Shown piece after piece: positions 34,585 to 42,280 of a stretch of DNA of 48,581 bases. The translations under genes were made by a program, and so were the position numbers. This DNA is from Candidatus Nitrosopelagicus sp. (lineage in GTDB: Archaea > Thermoproteota > Nitrososphaeria > Nitrososphaerales > Nitrosopumilaceae). Under the pieces are notes generated by a model, which had not been told where the DNA came from, made no database searches, and saw only the letters and a list, made by a program, of their open reading frames with translations. How positions within the stretch are numbered: the stretch's first letter is position 1; every line of letters starts with the position of its first letter. The DNA is taken from contig JAOMDR010000009.1 of assembly GCA_028345575.1 (NCBI GenBank), positions 1-48,581 on the forward strand, given 5' to 3'.

Positions 34585-35631
34585 TTATACTGGTGTTAGT
34601 GGGGAATACATAATTCCTTCGAACTCGTCAAATCCTGCCATGACGTTCATGTTTTGAATTGCAGAACCTGCTGCACCTTTCATTAGATTATCTGATGCCG
34701 ATAGAGCAATCAATCTGTTGTTATCTCTGTCTAGATCAAATCCAATATCACAGAAATTTGAACCGACCAAGAATTTTGGGTCTGGGAATTTGTGTAGACC
34801 GTCTTTATCTCTAATTAATCTGACAAATCGTTCATCACTGTATTCTGCACGGTATATTTTCCAAAGTTCTTTTTCATCAACATCTTTCTTTAGGAATGTA
34901 TGGTTTGTACATAAAATTCCCCTAACCACATCTACTGCGTGTGGACTCATTGATACTTTGATTTTTCTACCTGCTGTTTGACTTAATTCTTGTTCAATTT
35001 CTCCTGTATGTCTATGCTTTGCTGGTTTGTATGGTCTGATAACTCCTGCACGCATTGCATGTGCTGTTCCTGCACCTGCACCTGCACCTGAAGAACCAAT
35101 TTTTGAATCAACAACAATATGATCCTCATCAATTAAATTATTTTTAATTAATGGATTTAATGCAAGCATTGAAGTTACTGCCATACATCCCGGACAAGAA
35201 ACCAATTGTGATTTTTTAATTTCTTCTCTATGTAATTCTGGTACTCCAAATACAGATTTTTCTAAATAATCTGGATGTGGGTGTTCCCATCCGTACCATT
35301 TTCCGTAATCCTCTGGATTATGCAAACGATAGTCTGCACTCAAATCAATAATCTTCATTCCTCTATCATACAATGCCTTTACAATCTCAGTTGCGGTTCC
35401 ATGTGGAACTGCAGTAAAAACCACATCACAATTATCACTCATTTTCTCATAATCGAGTTCTGAAAATTTTAAATCAGTAAAACCTCTTAGGCTAGGCTGA
35501 GCTTTATGGAGAAATTTCCCTACATGTTGTCTAGAGGTTACCATCGAAACTTCAACTTTAGGATGACTGAGAAGTAATCTAAGAACTTCTCCTCCTACAT
35601 ATCCTGAGGCTCCTACAATTCCTACTTTCAT
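34585..35631 (-). CDS. lysY: [LysW]-aminoadipate/glutamyl phosphate reductase
   Basis: NADP-dependent semialdehyde dehydrogenase of the ArgC type, 348 residues. It has the nucleotide-binding GIVGASGYVGGEVLRLL, the catalytic Cys in VSCPGCMAVTSMLAL, and SSGAGAGAG. It follows the ligase gene after a gap of about 40 bases and precedes lysZ. It acts between LysZ and LysJ on carrier-bound intermediates and, being single-copy here, probably serves both pathways. Confidence 0.91.
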   Translation of the reverse strand: MKVGIVGASGYVGGEVLRLLLSHPKVEVSMVTSRQHVGKFLHKAQPSLRGFTDLKFSELDYEKMSDNCDVVFTAVPHGTATEIVKALYDRGMKIIDLSADYRLHNPEDYGKWYGWEHPHPDYLEKSVFGVPELHREEIKKSQLVSCPGCMAVTSMLALNPLIKNNLIDEDHIVVDSKIGSSGAGAGAGTAHAMRAGVIRPYKPAKHRHTGEIEQELSQTAGRKIKVSMSPHAVDVVRGILCTNHTFLKKDVDEKELWKIYRAEYSDERFVRLIRDKDGLHKFPDPKFLVGSNFCDIGFDLDRDNNRLIALSASDNLMKGAAGSAIQNMNVMAGFDEFEGIMYSPLTPV

Positions 35632-35674
35632 AATCTATTCTTAAAAAAGCATAATTTAACAGTAATTGCCATTA

Positions 35675-36529
35675 TCACTTGATATTATGAATTGCATAGT
35701 CGATCATCTCTTTTGGAATGTTTTTCTTTGAGACTTTTACCAATCCTTTAAACTCCACAGTATTATTTACCTCGTGTACAACTAGTCCTTTTTCTTTGTC
35801 TTCCATCAAGTCAATTCCTAAAATTCCGCCACCCACTGCTTTCGATGTTTTTTCACATAAATCTTCCATCTCTTTTGTAATTTCACAAAGTTCTGGGTCT
35901 GCACCTAGTGCGATGTTTGTTTTGAAACCTCCAGATGATTTTCTATACATTGCTGATATAGCTTGGTCTCCTACAGTAATTACACGAATATCTCTTGGTG
36001 GACGATCAATCATTTCTTGTAAATAATAAATTCTGTCCTGAGGTCCATCTGTTACCTGTCTATTTTCAATTACAGCTTCTGCTGTATCTTTATCTTTTAC
36101 TGGCATGACACTTCTTCCCCAACTACCAATTATTGGTTTTATAACTAATGGATATCCAACTTTTTCAAAATTATCTAATGCGGTTTCAGCTGAAAAAGAA
36201 AAGTAAGTCTTTGGAGTTGGAATGTTATTTTTCTTTAACAACATTGATGTTATCATTTTATTTCCACAAGTATTTGCAACATCAAATTTGTTAATCACTG
36301 GTATGTCCATAAATTCTAAACATGCTGTGAAATGCAACCCCCGGTAATAACTAACACAACGTTCTAACACAACATCACCAAATTCAAAATTTTCAGGTTT
36401 ACTGTCTGTATCAAAACTAGTAATTTTTGCATCAACCATGGAAGTTTCATAACCTAGTTGCTCTGCATTTTTTTGCAGTAGTTTTTCCTCAGTTCTCAAC
36501 CTATCAAATACTATGCAAATTTTCTGCAA
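35675..36529 (-). CDS. argX: ArgX/LysX-like ATP-grasp ligase (copy 2)
   Basis: Second RimK-type LysW ligase, 284 residues, with the same motif series as copy 1: LERCVSYYRGLH, VIKPIIGSWGRSV, RPPRDIRVITVG and EVNNTVEF. Its C-terminus reads VSKKNIPKEM where copy 1 has TGVDIPG, so the two have diverged around the substrate end. Its start is TTG 36529, directly after the lysW2 stop, and argG lies just upstream, so the glutamate-specific (ArgX) role for arginine synthesis is more likely. The assignment between the two copies is inference. Confidence 0.85.
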   Translation of the reverse strand: MQKICIVFDRLRTEEKLLQKNAEQLGYETSMVDAKITSFDTDSKPENFEFGDVVLERCVSYYRGLHFTACLEFMDIPVINKFDVANTCGNKMITSMLLKKNNIPTPKTYFSFSAETALDNFEKVGYPLVIKPIIGSWGRSVMPVKDKDTAEAVIENRQVTDGPQDRIYYLQEMIDRPPRDIRVITVGDQAISAMYRKSSGGFKTNIALGADPELCEITKEMEDLCEKTSKAVGGGILGIDLMEDKEKGLVVHEVNNTVEFKGLVKVSKKNIPKEMIDYAIHNIK

Positions 36530-36697
36530 TTACTCTCCCCAGTCTTCGCCAACGGTTTCTGCTTCTTTTAATTCAATATTGGAACCTTCTTTCTTTGAGA
36601 TTTCATAGTCTGCACCACAATCTCCACAAGAAACAATTTCACCTACAGCGGCATCTTCTGGGATATTCATATTTGCGTCACATTCTGGACAATTCAT
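36530..36697 (-). CDS. lysW: LysW amino-group carrier protein, copy 2 (C-terminal EDWGE)
   Basis: A 55-residue acidic zinc-ribbon carrier: MNCPECDANMNIPEDA, zinc motifs C3-PE-C6 and C24-GD-C27, and the canonical terminal VGEDWGE whose last Glu accepts the substrate. It is about half identical to copy 1, with the main functional difference at the final residue. It lies between argG (20 bases upstream) and the second ligase gene (directly downstream). Confidence 0.94.
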   Translation of the reverse strand: MNCPECDANMNIPEDAAVGEIVSCGDCGADYEISKKEGSNIELKEAETVGEDWGE

Positions 36698-36717
36698 ATT
36701 TTTTTTTGCACCTATCT

Positions 36718-37893
36718 CTAGAATTTATTAGCTTCTGTTGACTGCATTCCCCATAATTCGACAAATCCTTTTGCCAATTTCTGATCAAATGTGGAATCTT
36801 TTCCATAAGTGGCTATGTCGTGACTGTAAAGTGAATATTTTGACTCTCTACCGACTACTCTGACATTTCCTTTGTGAAGTTTTAATCTTACAGTTCCAGT
36901 TACACGTTTTTGAGCTTGTTCAATGAATTCATCCAATTCTTTTCTTAATGGATCATCCCATAATCCTGAATAAACTAACCATGCCCATTCATCATCCACT
37001 AATGTCTTAAATTTAGTTTCATGTTTTGTGTGTACCATTTTTTCAAGATCTGAGTGTGCTTCAATTAAACAAATTGCCGCTGGTGTCTCATACACTTCAC
37101 GTGATTTTATTCCAACCACTCTGTCTTCAATATGATCAACTATTCCAACACCATGTGAACCTGCTTTTTTATTCATATATTCTATCAATTTCACTGGAGG
37201 CATTTTTTTACCATCTACTTCCACTGGTATTCCTTTATTGAATTTGATTTTCAAATATGTAGGTTTTTCAGGTAAATTCTTTGTCTTAATCCAAATGAAT
37301 GCATCATCTGGTGGTTCATTGAATGGATTCTCTAAAACTCCCCCTTCAATTGCCCTTCCCCATAAATTTTGATCAATACTGAATTTTTTTGCAACACTAT
37401 CTATCTCAATCCCATGTTTATTTGCAAATTTTAATTCTGTCTCACGGTCTAAGTTCATATCACGAATTGGCGCAATGATTGGAAGATTAGAACCTGCCCT
37501 TAACGTATTATCGAAACGTACTTGATCATTTCCTTTTCCTGAACATCCATGTGCTAATGATGAAACTTTTTCTTTTTTTGCAATTTCAAGTACTTTGTGT
37601 GCAATTAATGGTCTTGCTAGTGCAGTTGCAAGACAATATTTCTTTTGATATAATGCATTAGCTTTGATTGCTGGAAAAATATAATCTGTAACAAACTCTT
37701 TTTTTGCATCTATGTTGTAATGTTTTTTAACTCCAAGTTTTTTTGCTTTTTTTGCAATTTTTGTACTATCATCTCCTTGACCCACATCCACTGTTACTGT
37801 AATTACATCCATGTCATGCATATCTTGCATATACTTTACAACTACTGATGTATCCAATCCTCCTGAAAATGCAAGTATTGATTTTTGTTTCAT
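36718..37893 (-). CDS. argG: argininosuccinate synthase
   Basis: Joins citrulline and aspartate with ATP in arginine synthesis. The 391-residue enzyme has the PP-loop AFSGGLDTSVV at its N-terminus, ALARPLIAHK, HGCSGKGNDQVRFD, and SREVYETPAA. It is the first gene of the minus-strand run that continues into lysW2 and the second ligase. argH is not in the window. The upstream region (37894-38025) is shared with the divergent ABC importer. Confidence 0.96.
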   Translation of the reverse strand: MKQKSILAFSGGLDTSVVVKYMQDMHDMDVITVTVDVGQGDDSTKIAKKAKKLGVKKHYNIDAKKEFVTDYIFPAIKANALYQKKYCLATALARPLIAHKVLEIAKKEKVSSLAHGCSGKGNDQVRFDNTLRAGSNLPIIAPIRDMNLDRETELKFANKHGIEIDSVAKKFSIDQNLWGRAIEGGVLENPFNEPPDDAFIWIKTKNLPEKPTYLKIKFNKGIPVEVDGKKMPPVKLIEYMNKKAGSHGVGIVDHIEDRVVGIKSREVYETPAAICLIEAHSDLEKMVHTKHETKFKTLVDDEWAWLVYSGLWDDPLRKELDEFIEQAQKRVTGTVRLKLHKGNVRVVGRESKYSLYSHDIATYGKDSTFDQKLAKGFVELWGMQSTEANKF

Positions 37894-37938
37894 AATGCAA
37901 CTGTTTGAATGTATGTGGGCATTTATCTTTTATGATAA

Positions 37939-38004
37939 CTATTTGGGCTTGAGATTTCATTTGAAAAACAAATAGCTACAGCTAAAATTCGATGGCTATT
38001 TAAC
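37939..38004. promoter_or_regulatory. repeat-rich divergent control region of argG and the ABC importer
   Basis: Three related arms: CTATTTG (37939-37945), CAAATAGC (37969-37976) and GCTATTT (37995-38001). The middle arm is complementary to either outer arm. A separate palindrome TAGCT-AC-AGCTA lies at 37973-37984. TATTTAAC (37997-38004) is the likely TATA box of the importer, about 26 bases before its ATG, and overlaps the last arm. This fits an operator. Confidence 0.4.
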
Positions 38005-38025
38005 TTTCAGGCATAACGCTGTTTT

Positions 38026-39057
38026 ATGAAAATCTCATATCTCATTGGTGCTGTAATTGTAGTAATTGGAATTATTGCTTTTGTAGGCTTTACTCAATCT
38101 TCTGTTAATGATTCTGAAAATAATATCCGTGTGGCATTCTTTCCAAGTGTAGTTCATGCAGTGCCAATTATAGGAATGGAAACTCAAACTTTTGCAAATA
38201 ATCTTAATGCTGATTTGGATATACAAGTGAAGATATTTGATAGCGGTCCTCAGGTAATCGAATCAATATTCTCAAATTCTGTTGATATTGCATATGTTGG
38301 TCCTGGTCCTGTGATTAATGGTTTTCTAAAATCTGACGGAAATGATCTAAAAATTCTTGCAGGCGCTGCTAGTGGTGGAGCAAGTTTTGTAATACAAAAA
38401 AATTCTGGATTGGATTTAATTGAAAATTACTCTGGAAAACGAATTGCTGCTCCTCAAATCAGCAACACACAAGATGTATCTCTTCGACATTATCTTGCAG
38501 AAAATGGTTTAATCACTGCTGAAAAAGGAGGCGATGTTTTTGTTTTGAATATAGCAAATCCTGACATCTACACACTTTTTGCAAAGGGTGACATTGATGG
38601 TGCATGGGTTCCTGAACCTTGGGCAACCATGTTAGTTGAGGAATTGGATGGAGTTCGGTTGTTTGATGAAAATGAGTTTTGGCCGGAAAATCAGTTTTCA
38701 TCAGTGTTACTAATCGGTAGATCAGATTACATTGAAAAAAATCCTGAAATAATTAAAAAATGGATCAATGCAAACGAAAAGACTGTACAATGGATAAACA
38801 ATCATCCTAATGAATCTAAAATACTTTACAATGAATTTTTGAAAAGCTATATGGGGCGAACACTACCTCAAAACATTGTGGAAAAATCATTTTCAAATAT
38901 AATAATTACATCTGAACCTCTTGAAAATTCTGTTCATACTTTTGCCGAACGTGCTGATGCACTTGGATATCTTGGACGTGATGGTTATACACTTGATGGA
39001 ATTTTTTATCATGAAAATATATCTGTGACATCAAATGAGGAGAATCACAATGGGTAA
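38026..39057 (+). CDS. ABC importer substrate-binding protein (NMT1/SsuA/TauA-like)
   Basis: A 343-residue extracytoplasmic binding protein held by an N-terminal hydrophobic helix (YLIGAVIVVIGIIAFVGF) without a lipobox Cys. The mature part has the type II periplasmic fold of the nitrate/sulfonate/taurine/thiamine-precursor group: RVAFFPSVVHA, then SVDIAYVGPGP, GKRIAAPQISNTQDV and GAWVPEPWATML. The pattern matches this group but does not single out a ligand. First gene of a three-gene importer; its end overlaps the ATPase start. Confidence 0.88.
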   Translation: MKISYLIGAVIVVIGIIAFVGFTQSSVNDSENNIRVAFFPSVVHAVPIIGMETQTFANNLNADLDIQVKIFDSGPQVIESIFSNSVDIAYVGPGPVINGFLKSDGNDLKILAGAASGGASFVIQKNSGLDLIENYSGKRIAAPQISNTQDVSLRHYLAENGLITAEKGGDVFVLNIANPDIYTLFAKGDIDGAWVPEPWATMLVEELDGVRLFDENEFWPENQFSSVLLIGRSDYIEKNPEIIKKWINANEKTVQWINNHPNESKILYNEFLKSYMGRTLPQNIVEKSFSNIIITSEPLENSVHTFAERADALGYLGRDGYTLDGIFYHENISVTSNEENHNG

Positions 39058-39805
39058 GATAGAAGCAAAAAATATTATAAAATATTTTCAACATGATGGT
39101 AAACCTCTCAAAGCCATTGGTGGAGTGAATCTCACCGTTGATGATGGGGAGTTTGTTTGTATAGTCGGTCCATCTGGATGTGGCAAATCAACTTTTCTTA
39201 GAATTCTGGCAGGATTAGAAAAACCTGATGATGGAGAAGTATTACTTGATGGAAAAAAACTTGTTAACACTGGACCGGACAGAATAATGGTATTTCAGGA
39301 AGGTGCATTATTTCCATGGTTGACTGTGGAAGATAATGTTGAATATGGTTTGAAAGTTGCTGGAATTCCTGAGAATGAACGTCATGATATCTCCAAAAGA
39401 TATCTTGACATGATGCAATTATCTCAGTTTGCAAATTCATACACGTATCAATTATCTACTGGAATGAAACAGCGTGTTGCTATTGCACGTGCACTTGTGA
39501 TGGATCCTGATGTATTATTAATGGATGAGCCTTTTGCAGCCCTTGATTCTCAGACTAGAGATTTACTTTTAGTCGAAATGCAAATGATTTGGCAAAAAAC
39601 AAAAAAAACCATCATATTTGTAACGCATAATGTGCCTGAGGCAGCTGTACTTGGTTCACGTGTTGCAGTATTTAGTCACAGACCTTCAGTTGTAAAAAAA
39701 TCTCTTGATATTGATTACAAAAGACCTCGTGTTGCAGAAGATGAAAATTTAGGAAAATTTGAAAAACAAATTCTTGCTGCATTAAGGCATCAGGGGCCAA
39801 AATAG
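39050..39805 (+). CDS. ABC importer ATP-binding protein (SsuB/TauB-like)
   Basis: ATPase of 251 residues with Walker A GPSGCGKST, a Q-loop in MVFQEGALFPW, signature LSTGMKQR (LSGGQ variant with Thr), Walker B VLLMDEPFAALD and the switch His in FVTHNVPEA. The start is ATG 39050 (MGKIEAKNI), preceded by a clear Shine-Dalgarno GAGGAGA at 39037-39043; the ATG at 39035 lies before that site and is less likely. It overlaps the binding-protein gene by eight bases. Confidence 0.94.
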   Translation: MGKIEAKNIIKYFQHDGKPLKAIGGVNLTVDDGEFVCIVGPSGCGKSTFLRILAGLEKPDDGEVLLDGKKLVNTGPDRIMVFQEGALFPWLTVEDNVEYGLKVAGIPENERHDISKRYLDMMQLSQFANSYTYQLSTGMKQRVAIARALVMDPDVLLMDEPFAALDSQTRDLLLVEMQMIWQKTKKTIIFVTHNVPEAAVLGSRVAVFSHRPSVVKKSLDIDYKRPRVAEDENLGKFEKQILAALRHQGPK

Positions 39806-39816
39806 GTGTTTATTCA

Positions 39817-40575
39817 ATGAAAGCAAATCTCTTAGGTAAAAAAATTGCATTTTATGTACTAATCATAATTGTTTGGCAAGTAATTGATTCTGCAGAAATC
39901 TGGCCTGATAACATATTTCCTTCTCCTATAGAAGTTGGAGAAGATTTACTTTATGGTATATCTGATGGAAGTCTGTTTTATGGAATAGGAACTAGCATGT
40001 GGCGTTTGGTAATTGGATTATCCATTGCAATTGGTGGTGGAATGTTACTTGGAATATTCATGGCTCGTGTTGAGACTGTAAATCAAACTATTGGTTCCCT
40101 TGTACTTGGATTACAATCAATTCCTTCTGTAGCTTGGGTTCCACTTGCAATCTTATGGTTTGGTCTGTCTGATTCTGGAATAATCTTTGTGACTGCAATT
40201 GGTGCAATTTTTGCTGTCACAATCAATACGTACACTGGAGTGAAAAATATCGATCCGTCATTTATTGAAGCTGCACGAAATATGGGTGCTAAAGGTGGTC
40301 AACTGATAACGACAATCCTCATACCTGCTGCATTTCCATATATGATTTCTGGATTCAAACAAGGATGGGCGTTTGCATGGAGAGGTGTAATTGGCGCAGA
40401 ACTTCTTTTCTCATTTTTGGGTCTTGGATTCTTGTTAAATGTTGGAAGGCAACTAAATGATGTATCTCAAGTTATTGCAATGATGCTTGTAATAATGGGA
40501 ATTGGAATTCTAATTGATGGCTTCGTCTTTAAAAAATTAGAAGATAAAGTTATGACTAAATGGGGACTTCGTTAG
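39817..40575 (+). CDS. ABC importer permease (SsuC/TauC-like)
   Basis: Membrane subunit of 252 residues with about six hydrophobic helices. The cytoplasmic EAA loop reads EAARNMGAKGGQLITTILIPAAFP, which contacts the ATPase. LQSIPSVAWVPLAILWFG is typical of nitrate/sulfonate/taurine permeases. It begins 11 bases after the ATPase gene. Its last 20 bases overlap the convergent MFS gene. Confidence 0.92.
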   Translation: MKANLLGKKIAFYVLIIIVWQVIDSAEIWPDNIFPSPIEVGEDLLYGISDGSLFYGIGTSMWRLVIGLSIAIGGGMLLGIFMARVETVNQTIGSLVLGLQSIPSVAWVPLAILWFGLSDSGIIFVTAIGAIFAVTINTYTGVKNIDPSFIEAARNMGAKGGQLITTILIPAAFPYMISGFKQGWAFAWRGVIGAELLFSFLGLGFLLNVGRQLNDVSQVIAMMLVIMGIGILIDGFVFKKLEDKVMTKWGLR

Positions 40576-41683
40576 GTTTTTCTGACTTCATTTTAGTTGA
40601 AATTATGAATGCTGTTAGTGTAACTACAACTGCAAAAATCATGACTGCTGTATAGTCTGTATAGTATGCAATGATTCCTGCAATCACTGGACCAATAACT
40701 GTGGAAATTGCTAATGTAGAGCTAAAAATTGCTGTCGATGTTGATCTTGGATTGTTTTCCATCAGATGGAAGTTTCCTCCAATAAACAAAAATGCCCATG
40801 AACATCCAACTATGGCCATGAATGGCCATGCCATCCACCAATCTGTAATTAATGCTAATCCAACAAATACTATGACCGTCATTCCTATTCCAATCTTGAA
40901 TTTTGTTATATTTTGAATCTGAATTCTCTTTGACATCAAATTCATTACGAGAAATGCAGTTAGTGTATTTGCTACATATATCATTGAAACTTGATATAAT
41001 TCTGCACCAAAATACTCCATTAACATGATGGGTAAAACTGTCCATGCAGCAGCAGCACCAATATGGCGAATTAGTAATGATGAAAAAAGAAATTTGTTTT
41101 TTACAATGATCTTCTTGATTATTCCTTTTTCTACAATTTTTTCCGTTTGTATCTTAGGAAGTTTCAATGAAATGATAAATCCTATAATGAAAAAACAACT
41201 GCTCACCACAAAAATTAATTTTTCATCGTTAGCTAATCCTGCTGCAACTATGCCTGCCATCCATCCTAAAGCATGAAATGATATTACTGATGCAACCTTG
41301 GATTTTCCTTTTCCTGCCTCGTATGCGTATGCTAACATTGGTGGAATCATAATTCCTGATGCAATTCCTGCACCTAATCTCGCTATGATTAGGTATGTTG
41401 TATTGTCTGCAAAATAATGCAAACCAAATGTAATTGCACATAAAATAAAACCTACTCTTATGAATAGTAATCGTTTTGCTTTTCTATCTGACATACGACC
41501 AAAATATGTCTCAGTTAGAATTTGTGCAAACGCAAATGACGCAACAATTATTCCAATCTCAAAAACAGATTTTGCAACAAGGCTTGCAATAATTGGCATA
41601 AAAACAAATGTAATTGCTATTCCCGAATGTTGGAAAAATGTCGTTCCTCTAACTAAGTTATTTAGATTATCCCTTTGTAACAC
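40556..41683 (-). CDS. MFS transporter
   Basis: Integral membrane protein of 375 residues with about 11-12 hydrophobic segments. The loop between helices 2 and 3 reads YFGRMSDRKAKRLL, the MFS signature GRxSDRxGRR type. Start is GTG 41683; no ATG lies in frame close by. Substrate unknown. It follows the Nudix gene on the same strand after 42 bases and may share its transcript. It overlaps the permease gene tail-to-tail. Confidence 0.88.
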   Translation of the reverse strand: MLQRDNLNNLVRGTTFFQHSGIAITFVFMPIIASLVAKSVFEIGIIVASFAFAQILTETYFGRMSDRKAKRLLFIRVGFILCAITFGLHYFADNTTYLIIARLGAGIASGIMIPPMLAYAYEAGKGKSKVASVISFHALGWMAGIVAAGLANDEKLIFVVSSCFFIIGFIISLKLPKIQTEKIVEKGIIKKIIVKNKFLFSSLLIRHIGAAAAWTVLPIMLMEYFGAELYQVSMIYVANTLTAFLVMNLMSKRIQIQNITKFKIGIGMTVIVFVGLALITDWWMAWPFMAIVGCSWAFLFIGGNFHLMENNPRSTSTAIFSSTLAISTVIGPVIAGIIAYYTDYTAVMIFAVVVTLTAFIISTKMKSEKPNEVPI

Positions 41684-41725
41684 ATGTTTATTCTTTAATC
41701 ACCTAATTTGAAAGAAGAGGTTAAC

Positions 41726-42280
41726 TTACCCATTCGTTCTTAATTTTGTTACAATCTGCTTCAGCATTCTTGCTGAAGCACCCCATATCAGGTGTTTCTC
41801 AAATGTGAATGTGTACATTTCTTGAATTGAGTTATGTTCCGGATCTGAATCATCTGCAAGTGTTTGTAGAAATGGCATCAATGGGATCTCTAAAAATTCA
41901 TCTACTTCTGAATTAGGTATTAAATTTTTAATTTCATTTAACATGCAGACAAATGGTAAAATTGTAAATCCTGAATTTAATGTTGTAACAGGTTTCAGTT
42001 GACCTAAAATTTCTCCACGCTGAACTATAATCCCGGTTTCTTCTTTGGTTTCTCTAATTGCGGTGTCTAACAAGTCATTATCCTCATCAGACATCTTTCC
42101 TCCTGGAAATGCTATTTCTCCTCCGTGATGGTTCATTGTGATTGGTTTTTTAATCATTAAAATTTTTGGTGAATCCGCAAAAATTATAATTAAAACTGAT
42201 GCTAATTTTGTTTCATAATTCTCTTCTAAAACTGGATAAATTTCAGATGTTAATGATTCTCTAATTTTGTTTACACTCAC
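41726..42280 (-). CDS. Nudix hydrolase, CoA-pyrophosphatase-like
   Basis: A 184-residue Nudix protein. The segment HHGGEIAFPGGKMSDEDND followed by TAIRETKEETGI has the longer spacing and FPGGK..D pattern of the coenzyme A pyrophosphatase group (NudL/NUDT7/8), with catalytic REtxEE intact. It would cleave CoA or a related nucleotide diphosphate. Its ATG overlaps the stop of the upstream PEFG-CTERM gene by four bases, an unexpected pairing of a cytosolic hydrolase with a surface protein. Confidence 0.86.
   Translation of the reverse strand: MSVNKIRESLTSEIYPVLEENYETKLASVLIIIFADSPKILMIKKPITMNHHGGEIAFPGGKMSDEDNDLLDTAIRETKEETGIIVQRGEILGQLKPVTTLNSGFTILPFVCMLNEIKNLIPNSEVDEFLEIPLMPFLQTLADDSDPEHNSIQEMYTFTFEKHLIWGASARMLKQIVTKLRTNG

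Noticed and set aside
37894-38025. TPP riboswitch before the NMT1-like importer
   Set aside because: The conserved CTGAGA and downstream pairing elements are not present; only short inverted repeats are visible.
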